Source: a virus. From it: a stretch of DNA of 42,336 nucleotides. Below, piece by piece: positions 6,210 through 13,800 of this stretch. Within the stretch, counting starts at the first letter, position 1. The number at the start of each line of letters is the position of its first letter. The notes beneath the pieces were generated by a model that had not been told where the DNA came from, did not search any database, and was given only the letters and a program-made list of their open reading frames with translations. The position numbers and the translations under genes were made by a program. The DNA is taken from the IMG/VR virus record IMGVR_UViG_3300037171_000041, positions 1-42,336 of that record; one strand, 5' to 3'.

Positions 6210-6430
6210 GAATGACTTACGACGATTGGAAGCTTGAATCGCCCGAAGAGGAAGAGTACCGCCTGTCCAACTGCCAGCGTCGAGAGAAATCTCGCGCCGA
6301 GTGGATGGAAGAGCACGCTGATTATCTGCTTGAGGCTCGCCGCGAAGCCGAAGGCGAACATGACCGCGACTGGTATCAAGAGAACGATCCCCAATCGCTG
6401 GTCGATTCGATCAGGGAGCATAACTCATGA
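6206..6430 (+). CDS. Hypothetical acidic coiled-coil protein
   Basis: 74 residues, very rich in Glu and Arg (ESPEEEEYRLSNCQRREKSR), predicted to be one or two charged helices. Starts at ATGAGAATG overlapping the RusA stop. No family recognised. Operon member. Confidence 0.6.
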   Translation: MRMTYDDWKLESPEEEEYRLSNCQRREKSRAEWMEEHADYLLEARREAEGEHDRDWYQENDPQSLVDSIREHNS

Positions 6431-6666
6431 GCCGGTCGACCATCCGAGACGACTCGCAGCGGGAGCTGCGGGAAGCGATGAACGGAGATGCTTGCTTAGC
6501 TCTGGAGATAAGCACTCTCGCTGCTATTTGCTGGTACCTTGAGCACGGATACGACAACGCAAAGATCGGGCGGGACGCGCTTGCAAAAGTTCTCCGTGTA
6601 CTACAGAGGAAGTTGGAAAAAGCGCAAATGGCACTCGCTAACGCAGAGAAGCTGGAGGCGTTATGA
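6427..6666 (+). CDS. Hypothetical helical protein
   Basis: 79 residues, overlapping both neighbours by ATGA. Alpha-helical with a C-terminal heptad-like stretch (LQRKLEKAQMALANAEKLEA) suggesting a coiled coil. Function unknown. Confidence 0.6.
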   Translation: MSRSTIRDDSQRELREAMNGDACLALEISTLAAICWYLEHGYDNAKIGRDALAKVLRVLQRKLEKAQMALANAEKLEAL

Positions 6667-6854
6667 CCGCACAGGGACGTGAAGACCTGCAGCACATTCC
6701 GTTGCAATTTGCATACCTTTGTGCAGATTGTCATGCAATTGGCAACCACGCGCGCATCTGCCCGGCGTGCTCTAGCGGGGCCGTGTTGAGTCTGGCGACG
6801 GTTCTGAATCGGGAACTGCAAGCCATAGACGCCACGCCCATCCAGCAATCTTGA
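6663..6854 (+). CDS. Small zinc-ribbon protein, end of early operon
   Basis: 63 residues. Two CxxC knuckles, LCADCHAIGNHARICPACSS, make a classic zinc ribbon. Start overlaps the previous stop (ATGA). Its last 83 bases overlap, in opposite orientation, the 3' end of the minus-strand gene ending at 6772, so the two large transcription units converge inside genes. Confidence 0.65.
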   Translation: MTAQGREDLQHIPLQFAYLCADCHAIGNHARICPACSSGAVLSLATVLNRELQAIDATPIQQS

Positions 6855-7083
6855 CCGCCAAAACGCGCCTTCTGGTCTTGCGAAACTCAACGAGTTTCGT
6901 CAGTATCTCTCCTATCGCGTGCTCCTCTGCAACACCCAGGCCCATAATGAGAGGCCCCAGTTTATCTTTCCCTCCCTCCTGATACCCCTTGCGGCCAGCA
7001 TGATTCTGGCACGAGTCGCGGATCTCTTCAAGGAACAGCTCAAGGTCGCGCGTTACCTGCGACTGCGGGGATAATGCGTCCAT
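6772..7083 (-). CDS. Hypothetical phage protein, last gene of the leftward unit
   Basis: 103 residues with AGGAG 5 nt upstream of its ATG. N-terminal helix (RDLELFLEEIRDSC), a Gly-rich middle (GRKGYQEGGKDKLGPLIM) and a helix EEHAIGEILTKLVEFR. The C-terminus is basic with WAWRLWLA. No secure family. The 3' end overlaps the convergent zinc-ribbon gene. Confidence 0.6.
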   Translation of the reverse strand: MDALSPQSQVTRDLELFLEEIRDSCQNHAGRKGYQEGGKDKLGPLIMGLGVAEEHAIGEILTKLVEFRKTRRRVLAVKIAGWAWRLWLAVPDSEPSPDSTRPR

Positions 7084-7092
7084 AACGTCTCC

Positions 7093-7401
7093 TTATGGCT
7101 GGGCGAGATAGGAAAGCAGACCCGGATTTTCTTGTAGGACCTGCAGCAGTATCGGTGTCACGCCAGTGACAAACTCTTCATCTGTGAACTTATCGCCACC
7201 GCAAAGAGTCGGATGCGTTAAGGCGTGCATGATCTCGTGGAGCAACACTTCCTGAGCCTTTGACCGGCGAAGGCGCGGCTGAACCGCCAGCCTGAGGCCA
7301 TCCATATCGCAGTAGCCATTTGCGCCCGGCCGATACGCCCGCAGAACTGCGTAGGTGTGCGGACCTATCTTGATCGACTCCGGCATCGTGGGTTTGCGCA
7401 T
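7093..7401 (-). CDS. HExxH metallopeptidase-like protein
   Basis: 102 residues. HEIMH at 55-59, preceded by SKAQEVLL, is a zincin active-site helix as in SprT- and ImmA/IrrE-like phage proteins. After it come ALTHPTLCGGDKFTDEEFV and a hydrophobic helix. ATG at 7401 (AGGT upstream); a second ATG at 7386 gives MPESIKIG. The substrate is unknown. Length is short but fits mini-zincins common in phage genomes. Confidence 0.6.
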   Translation of the reverse strand: MRKPTMPESIKIGPHTYAVLRAYRPGANGYCDMDGLRLAVQPRLRRSKAQEVLLHEIMHALTHPTLCGGDKFTDEEFVTGVTPILLQVLQENPGLLSYLAQP

Positions 7402-7403
7402 GG

Positions 7404-8282
7404 CTACCTGCGAGTTGACAGCTTCCAGGCTGCCAGGTTCTTGAACGGCTGGAGAGAATGCACGCTATTGTCGAGAGCAATGCACGGATATTGCGGCTGC
7501 GTGAAGATCGAGAAGTATCGCTCAGCGTAGAGGGAGCCCACGTTCAGGCTTCCGGCCACCATAGAAAGCCGCTCTTTGGGCCCGTCGTAGTAGTGCATGA
7601 ATGCAGGCGTGTGAATGTCTCCCATGATGGCGCATTCGCGGTCTACGCCCTGAAACCGCATGTACCGCTGGCCAGCGTGGCACGGGTTCATATAGGAATA
7701 GCCGCGAAACTTATGACTCACGGCAAAAGCGTAGGTTTGCTTTCCCACCGTAATATCGGCATGGCCGATCCCGTCGAAATACACGGCGCGTTTTCCCATC
7801 AGCCATTTCATCACGCCGAAGCCGGCCTGCTTCTCCGTGCGCTCGTCGTCGTGGTTGCCCCAAGAGCAGAATGCAACTTTAGGCTCGATTTCTCGAAACC
7901 AGTCTTCCACAAACTGCATCTGTTTCTCGGGAGAGAAGATCTGGGCGCAGATTTCGGCAACGCTGCGCAGCTTGATAGCGAATTCCGCCAGGTCGCCGAT
8001 GATGGCTATATAAATCAGCGGATCGGCCAGGATTTCTTCCGTCATGGTGCGGAAGATCTTATAATTCATGCCGCGCGCGCCGATATGCTGGTCAGAGAAC
8101 GGAAGTAGACAAATCGGCCTCTTGCCGGAGCCGAGCTTGATCTTCGCGAATTTCTGCGAGACCGATGCGCGCCTGTAAAGCTCTTGCGTAGCCTCGGCGT
8201 GGGCGCACCATTCGCGCCACTTAAAGTCGGCTTTCTTCTTGTCCGAGACTACTTTGACTGCCACTGCGTCAGTTACTTTCAT
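7404..8282 (-). CDS. Calcineurin-like metallophosphoesterase
   Basis: 292 residues. All core motifs of the family are present: D64-x-H66 in PFSDQHIG, G96-D97 in IIGDLAEF, GNHD 142-145, His190 in VSHKFRG and GDIH 221-224. It should bind two metal ions and hydrolyse phosphoesters. Phage members are thought to act on nucleic acids or nucleotides. ATG at 8282 behind GAAGGG, overlapping the previous gene by 14 nt. It sits beside lysis genes, which is unusual for a nuclease-like enzyme; the substrate is not predictable. Confidence 0.85.
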   Translation of the reverse strand: MKVTDAVAVKVVSDKKKADFKWREWCAHAEATQELYRRASVSQKFAKIKLGSGKRPICLLPFSDQHIGARGMNYKIFRTMTEEILADPLIYIAIIGDLAEFAIKLRSVAEICAQIFSPEKQMQFVEDWFREIEPKVAFCSWGNHDDERTEKQAGFGVMKWLMGKRAVYFDGIGHADITVGKQTYAFAVSHKFRGYSYMNPCHAGQRYMRFQGVDRECAIMGDIHTPAFMHYYDGPKERLSMVAGSLNVGSLYAERYFSIFTQPQYPCIALDNSVHSLQPFKNLAAWKLSTRR

Positions 8283-8556
8283 TTTTGACCCTTCGCAATA
8301 ACTCCGCGATTGCCTTCGGGTTGCCCCAGTAGCGAGCACCTCCGACGCGCGCGGTATAGGTCGGCAGCGATTCTGCGTATTCTTTCCCGCACGCCTTCAT
8401 GTTTAGTTGGGAGCCTTCGATCTTGATCGCCAAGTCGCTATTCGTGAAGATCTCGTCTGCTGGCGCTTGATCGAGGAACGCCCTTATCTTTACTTCGGTT
8501 GGGCGAGGGTGACACAGATCAAACGGCTTCCCATTGAGCTTCAAGATTATCGCCAT
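8269..8556 (-). CDS. Hypothetical protein
   Basis: 95 residues from an ATG 4 nt after GAGGAG; a GTG start at 8583 overlapping the upstream stop is an alternative. MAIILKLNGKPFDLCHPRP begins like a small strand-rich fold, with a helical segment EYAESLPTYTARVGG later. No family recognised. Confidence 0.55.
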   Translation of the reverse strand: MAIILKLNGKPFDLCHPRPTEVKIRAFLDQAPADEIFTNSDLAIKIEGSQLNMKACGKEYAESLPTYTARVGGARYWGNPKAIAELLRRVKNESN

Positions 8557-8579
8557 CGCGCTCCTCAACGGTACGAAAG

Positions 8580-9059
8580 TCACCCTTTGCGCTTCACTAA
8601 ATTGCCGACAAAGATGGGACTAAGGTGCAAAGTTTCAGGCGTCACGAGGTACGCATAGCCCGAAAGCACATTCAGCACCCTTTTGGCACCGAATACCATT
8701 AACAGGCCATCCGTGCAGAACTGCGAGCAGATAAATCGATTTGGTGACGTTAAAAATCTGGCCTTGAACAAAAGTCCCGCAATGTCGAGCAGGTTATACT
8801 TCACCCCGATCTGCGAGCGCGCCCATGTGAGCAAGGTGGCTTGCCGGGCGTCAGTGCAGGGGACTTCGTAGACATATTCCCTCGTTGGCACACAGTAAGT
8901 AGCAGGGCGTTCTCGAATTCCGCCATCCGAATGTGCGCCGATCCAGGTGCCTTCTGGAGTGCCAAACTCCACATGCTGAAAGAGCGATCCAGTAACATAC
9001 CGGATCGCCCTTCCAATAAAACTGCTGTCTGCAACGAATCGGACTCTGATACAGGCCAT
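8580..9059 (-). CDS. Permuted papain-fold (YiiX/NlpC-P60-like) hydrolase
   Basis: 159 residues. The order His-first then Cys (H29-x-E31 in FQHVEFGTPEGTWIGA; C111 in FICSQFCTDGLL) is that of circularly permuted NlpC/P60 enzymes such as YiiX and LRAT-like proteins. IGAHSDGGIRERP fits too. These hydrolyse amide or ester bonds in peptidoglycan, lipids or proteins. Position between lysozyme-side genes and the metallophosphoesterase suggests an accessory role in host exit or entry. ATG overlaps the previous stop (TAATG). Confidence 0.7.
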   Translation of the reverse strand: MACIRVRFVADSSFIGRAIRYVTGSLFQHVEFGTPEGTWIGAHSDGGIRERPATYCVPTREYVYEVPCTDARQATLLTWARSQIGVKYNLLDIAGLLFKARFLTSPNRFICSQFCTDGLLMVFGAKRVLNVLSGYAYLVTPETLHLSPIFVGNLVKRKG

Positions 9060-9433
9060 TAAGCCGCCGTGGTAGTGCCGCAGGCAGGAATCGCGTTGAG
9101 GCTAGCGACGACCGCATTTACCCACGCGGTGATGGCGGTCGCTTGAGAGGCGCTCGGAATGCCCGAAGTAGCCGCATATTGCGCAAATACCGGCTCAATT
9201 GCAGCCACGACAAGCGCGAGCTTTTGCGCTCCCGTACCACTCTGCGCACCGGCAGCTACCGCAGCGGCTTCAGCTTTGGCAACTTCGGAAACGGTGAGGT
9301 TGTATAGGGTAGCAATGCCCGGAAACGCAATGTCTACCAGGGGTTCTGCGGCCTGCGCCACGGTGATGGCCACGCTGAAGAATTTCTTCAGGCCGGTGCC
9401 GATGTCAGAGAGGATGGTACTCAAACTTGCCAT
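9059..9433 (-). CDS. Ala-rich hypothetical protein of the lysis cassette
   Basis: 124 residues, about a quarter alanine. N-terminal amphipathic helix (LSDIGTGLKKFFSVAITVAQ) and several hydrophobic helices. AAGGAG 7 nt before the ATG. Could be a small membrane-active or virion-associated protein; no family recognised. Confidence 0.6.
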   Translation of the reverse strand: MASLSTILSDIGTGLKKFFSVAITVAQAAEPLVDIAFPGIATLYNLTVSEVAKAEAAAVAAGAQSGTGAQKLALVVAAIEPVFAQYAATSGIPSASQATAITAWVNAVVASLNAIPACGTTTAA

Positions 9434-9444
9434 GTGAAACTCCT

Positions 9445-9711
9445 TTATTTGAGTTGAGCCGGGTCCACCGGCGTAGTAGGGTCCACCGGCGTAGTAGGGT
9501 GGGTCCTGTCCTTGCCCTGCGCTCCCATAGCTTGGCCGGTTAGCAAGCCGATACCGGCGCCAATCACGCCAGTTGCCGCGTCAGGGGCCACGCCGTAGAC
9601 TTTGCAGGTCAGATCGAAGGCCATCCCGATGACAATGACCACAATGGCCACCCACGGAGTGTTAACGGAATTGAGAGCCGCTACAAGCTTCTGTAGCATA
9701 CTGGTTTCCAT
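9445..9711 (-). CDS. Holin candidate (two membrane segments)
   Basis: 88 residues. Transmembrane segment 1 about 19-39 (PWVAIVVIVIGMAFDLTC), segment 2 about 46-62 (ATGVIGAGIGLLTGQAM), then a charged Pro-rich tail. This fits a class II-type holin that perforates the inner membrane so that the lysozyme at 10031 can reach the cell wall. The tail carries an 18-bp direct repeat coding the doubled TPVDP motif. Confidence 0.6.
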   Translation of the reverse strand: METSMLQKLVAALNSVNTPWVAIVVIVIGMAFDLTCKVYGVAPDAATGVIGAGIGLLTGQAMGAQGKDRTHPTTPVDPTTPVDPAQLK

Positions 9712-9744
9712 AGATGTTAATTCCTCCAGTAGCCCGCACTCTTT

Positions 9745-10002
9745 TCAAATTTGGACCGCACCGGAACGAATCAGGCTGATGAACTCGTCAAACGCTGGAT
9801 TCTCGCTGAAGAATGCTGCTGCCCTTTCTTGCTTGGCGGCACGATCGGCGTGGAAGGCAGACTGTTGCTCCGCCTCTTCGCGCGCGGTGCGGCGTATCTG
9901 TCTGGGCGGTTCGCATTGGGTGTTGAAGGGTTGTTTCTCCGCTTTCGTTTCCCCTTGGCAGGCGGCGCCGTAAGCGTTATCGAAATTACTCGGATAGCTC
10001 AT
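9745..10002 (-). CDS. Hypothetical lysis-cassette protein
   Basis: 85 residues, strong ribosome binding site AAAGGAGACGA. Charged coiled-coil-like middle (REEAEQQSAFHADRAAKQER). No membrane segment and no recognised family. Lies between holin candidate and lysozyme. Confidence 0.55.
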   Translation of the reverse strand: MSYPSNFDNAYGAACQGETKAEKQPFNTQCEPPRQIRRTAREEAEQQSAFHADRAAKQERAAAFFSENPAFDEFISLIRSGAVQI

Positions 10003-10030
10003 TCGTCTCCTTTGGGATACAGGCTAGATT

Positions 10031-10504
10031 CTACACCGCAACCGGCTCCGGCGCAATAGGCGTTCCTTTCCATAGGGTCAGTTCAGCTTGGCGGCGCTCT
10101 TTAAGCGCATAAACTTCCTGCTCCCTGCCCGCTACAAACCCATGATCCCAAAGGAGAAGCTGCAGGCCGACCAGCGCGTACTCTTTATTGTTGAGATCGC
10201 GCAATAGTGTTGAATTCGCCAGCGCGCCGGGACCCAGGTTGAACACGAAGTCTACCAGCGCATCAAACTGGCCCTGAGTCATCGCCACATGCACCAAGCG
10301 GCCTACTGCCCCTTCCGATGATTTTATGTCCTGCTCAAGCAGCATCACGGCAGTCGCTTCGGTGATGCCATGGTCGTATTGCTCGCCCGGCCTCAGCTTG
10401 TGGCCGTAACCGATAGTGGCATAACCGGCGACGTCACGATAGGGTTCCGCCCTGAAGCCTTCAGAGCGCTTGATGAGGTCGAGTCCCGCTTCGCTGATTT
10501 CCAT
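10031..10504 (-). CDS. Phage lysozyme (endolysin), GH24
   Basis: 157 residues. E15, D24 and T30 in KRSEGFRAEPYRDVAGYATI plus GYGH form the E-(8aa)-D-(5aa)-T catalytic triad of T4/P22-type lysozymes, which cut the MurNAc-GlcNAc bond. FDALVDFVFNLG is the conserved helix later. No signal peptide or SAR segment, so release needs a holin; candidates are at 9445 and 10544. Confidence 0.92.
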   Translation of the reverse strand: MEISEAGLDLIKRSEGFRAEPYRDVAGYATIGYGHKLRPGEQYDHGITEATAVMLLEQDIKSSEGAVGRLVHVAMTQGQFDALVDFVFNLGPGALANSTLLRDLNNKEYALVGLQLLLWDHGFVAGREQEVYALKERRQAELTLWKGTPIAPEPVAV

Positions 10505-10543
10505 AGTATAGGCCCTTTCATATTGTATTGCTCCGCTTGTACG

Positions 10544-10840
10544 TTACCAGTGCTTCGTCGCCACTAGCATTACCACGCTTTGAATAAGCCCAAAGGTGAA
10601 CATTGCAAATGCTATAATTGACATCCCCTTATAGCGCAAGTTTTCAAGCGCCAACACGCGATCCGGCAACCCTGCAGTGTGCGATTGTATAAGCGCCACA
10701 GTTGTTTTTAACTCATTCACGCTCGTGTTGAGTAGGTGGACGCCGTCTAAAACTTGCGTAGCTTGAGCAGCCTGAAGCTCGTACAAGCGCTCCGCAAGAT
10801 CATGAGCCCTGCCAAATTCAATGCTTGCCGGATCAGCCAT
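10544..10840 (-). CDS. Coiled-coil protein with C-terminal membrane helix (holin-like candidate)
   Basis: 98 residues from the ATG after CGGAGCTTT; an in-frame ATG lies 12 nt upstream. An N-terminal helical region (ELQAAQATQVLDGVHLLNTS) is followed by one hydrophobic segment, MSIIAFAMFTFGLIQSVVML, near the C-terminus. The layout resembles small XhlA-type phage membrane proteins that work with holins. Immediately upstream of the lysozyme. Confidence 0.55.
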   Translation of the reverse strand: MADPASIEFGRAHDLAERLYELQAAQATQVLDGVHLLNTSVNELKTTVALIQSHTAGLPDRVLALENLRYKGMSIIAFAMFTFGLIQSVVMLVATKHW

Positions 10841-10875
10841 AAAGCTCCGCATCCCCTTTCGTCATAGCCATAGCC

Positions 10876-13800
10876 TCACTGGGTCTCAAGTAGTTGCGCT
10901 GATGAATTTCCGCTAGTCACAATACCAAATGTGGCAACTACATTGCAGTCGGTTGGGGGCGTGGCTCCCGAATAGGTCGTCCCGCCGCTGCCACCGCAGC
11001 CGCTGATCGATTGCAGGTATTGGTTTGCCGCCGGTGTTGCGGTGCAGGTATAGAGCGAGCCATAGGCGTGTGATCCAGAGCAGCCCGTCACGGTGCCGCC
11101 GCCGCCCGGCACTGAAACCGAGATTGTGTAGTTGTTGGGCGCGAAGTTTGCAGTAATCCCCGAGTCGGCTTCCAGATTAAATTGTACACAGGGAACCGTC
11201 GAACCCGAGCATCCAGCCGAACCAAGAGCGTTGCTCCAATCAACGAAAGAATATCCCGCTACCGGATTCGGAGTGAGAGCGCCGATGGGCGTGGCCGAAA
11301 CATAGGTTCCCCCTACCGAGTTCGTGCCGGTGATGCTTCCGGTTCCCGCCGGGGATACGAGAGGAGTCCACATAAACGATTCAATGCCAAAGACAACCTG
11401 GACCGAGCACGTTGCCGCAGGCATCGTACCGGTGTAAGGCGGCGTCGGTGAGACTCCGCAACCGGTGACTGAATCCACAACCGATCCAGTTGCCGGAGCG
11501 ACCGTGATCGTATAAGCGTCGCCGTAGTGCAGCGACGTTGCAGACGGTGTTGCTGTGCCCGAGCCTGTCCCGCTGGTCGTCGCGCCGAGCGTGTAGGAGG
11601 TCTGGGTGAAGTTGGCCGTAGCGGCCGAGTTAGCCGAGATGACGAACGAGGCACAGGGGTTTGTCGCACCGGAACATCCCGCCGATCCCGACACCGAGGA
11701 CCAGTCATCAAAGGCATAGCCGGTCGCTGGGGTAGCGGTGCAGGCGCCAATGGTTGTTCCAGAGGTGTAGGTTCCTGCCGCGCAGTGCGTTCCTGCTAGC
11801 GTCCCACTTGCTACAGGGCTAATGGTGGGCGTCCACGTGTAGCTGCCGCCGCCGGTCGGCGTGAACGTCGCCGTGAGGGTCGTATTGGCCGAGAGCGAGG
11901 CAACGGTGCAAGTCGAGGTTCCCGAGCAGCCGCCGCCGGACCATCCAGCGAAAGCGTAACTGGCCGCTGGAGTCGCCATGCAAGGACCAATAGTCGTTCC
12001 CGAGGTATAGGAGCCCGTATTGCAGTTAGGGCCGGCGACGTATCCAGAAGACACAGGAGATATGACCTGGGTCAAGGTATAGGTGACAGCCGGAAAGACA
12101 GCGGTTACAGAAGTCGGCCCGTTCATGTTGAACGTGCAAGAGACACCAGAGCACCCGGAGACTCCTGACCAAGTCGGCGTGCCATAGCCTGAGCCCGGCG
12201 TGGCAACGCAAGTAATTGCCTTCCCATTTGGATAATTGCCAGAGGAGCAGGAGAGCGTCCCGGACCCGGAGGGTGAGACAGCGACGGTGAGCGCCGCAGA
12301 TTGCCCTAGCGAAATCGCTGAGATGGACTCGTAGTCCGTTGTACTAACGGGTCCGAAGGTGAACGGTACGAAGGTTGATTGATTGAGAGCGCCAAACGCG
12401 CCGCCGTATTGGTTAGAGGTATCGATGTCGGCGGGAGTGGTCCATGGTCCTCCCGGCGCGGTTGGAGCCGGATTACCTTTCGCGCCCCAGACGAGCACGT
12501 AGTCATTGCCTGAAAGGGTCGGCGCAGGCGCAGCGCAGGCTGTATTGCAGTTCGGGTAACCGATGGCCGTTGTACCGTCGAGAATCGCAGTTCCCGAACT
12601 GATGATGGGCTGAACGATGTCGCAATCGAGGTTGCCCATCGTCGAAGTTGTGTTGAGTGTGATGCTGCCAGTCGTACTTCCACCGGCCGCACTGGCCTCG
12701 TAAGCGCCGCCGGAGAACATATATTTGCCGCCTGCTGTGGCGGGCTGAGTCTTGAAGAGAGCCGGCACATTGGCCAGCGCATCACCGGAGACGGCGTTGA
12801 CGGTCGGCGCGGCCCCTTCGAGCCATCCCCACCAGACGAGGACCGCGGGCGAGCTGGGGGTAAGAGTCTTGGTCGCCGAGCAGGTCTGTGTTGTCCCGGC
12901 GCTCGACCATGAAACAGAGAAATTCGGCGTCGATGTCGCCGTGGTCCAGAGTCCGCCTGAGATTCCTGTGCCGGTGAGTGCGACCGTCTGCTGGGAACCC
13001 GATGTGCCGCCTGAATTATCCGTAAAGGTCAGTATGCCGTTCTGCGCCCCGAGAGCATTCGGTGTGAACGTTACAGTGACGGTGCAGGACTGGCCAGCGG
13101 GGAGCGAATACGCGAAAGTCGATTGGCAAGTATTCGTCGCGACTGCGAACTCAGAACTGCTCGAAATAATGCTGGCAATGATGAGTGAAGCTGTGCCGGT
13201 GTTCGAGAGCGTAACCGTCTGTGGGCCGCCTGTGACCGTAATGACCTGGTTACCGAAAGCGAGCGTAGATGGAGAGACAGAAGCGACCGGCTGGGCTGGT
13301 GGGGGCGCGCCGCTATACTGATAGGCTCCTACATCCCACGCACCGCCTGCAGGCCGCGAGGTCGGGGCTGCTCCCGGAGAACTGGTGCTGTGCGTGGTTG
13401 CGTTGTAGGCGACACCGTAGGTTGTCGATGCCGCACACTTCGCCGCTGCATCTGTCAAAGTGGGGTCGCTGCCCGATGCCGATGAAAGCGCGGCGCAGAA
13501 GGTAGAAGTCTTGTTGGTTCCCGCGCCCACAGTCGGCGCGCTCCCAGATTGCGGCGCGTAGACGGGCGTGGTCGAGCTTGTATATCCTGCCGCGTTGGCC
13601 GCCGCATTGGTCATCAAGATATTCGTTGCGGCGCTTCCCTGACCCGAGCAGGACGAACTGTAGATGCTGCCCACGTCTGAGGAGATGAAATGTATGTTCG
13701 CATCGGCGTAAGGTGCGCTGTACGGAGAAACACCGCAACTGATGTCGTTCCCGCCGCCAGCGATGTTCTGAAAGGTGTCGTTGAAGCGCGAGGTCGTGCC

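Noticed and set aside
12752-13321. Plus-strand open frame within the giant tail gene
   Set aside because: It is an antisense shadow of a strongly supported 1360-residue gene with signal peptide and recognisable domains.
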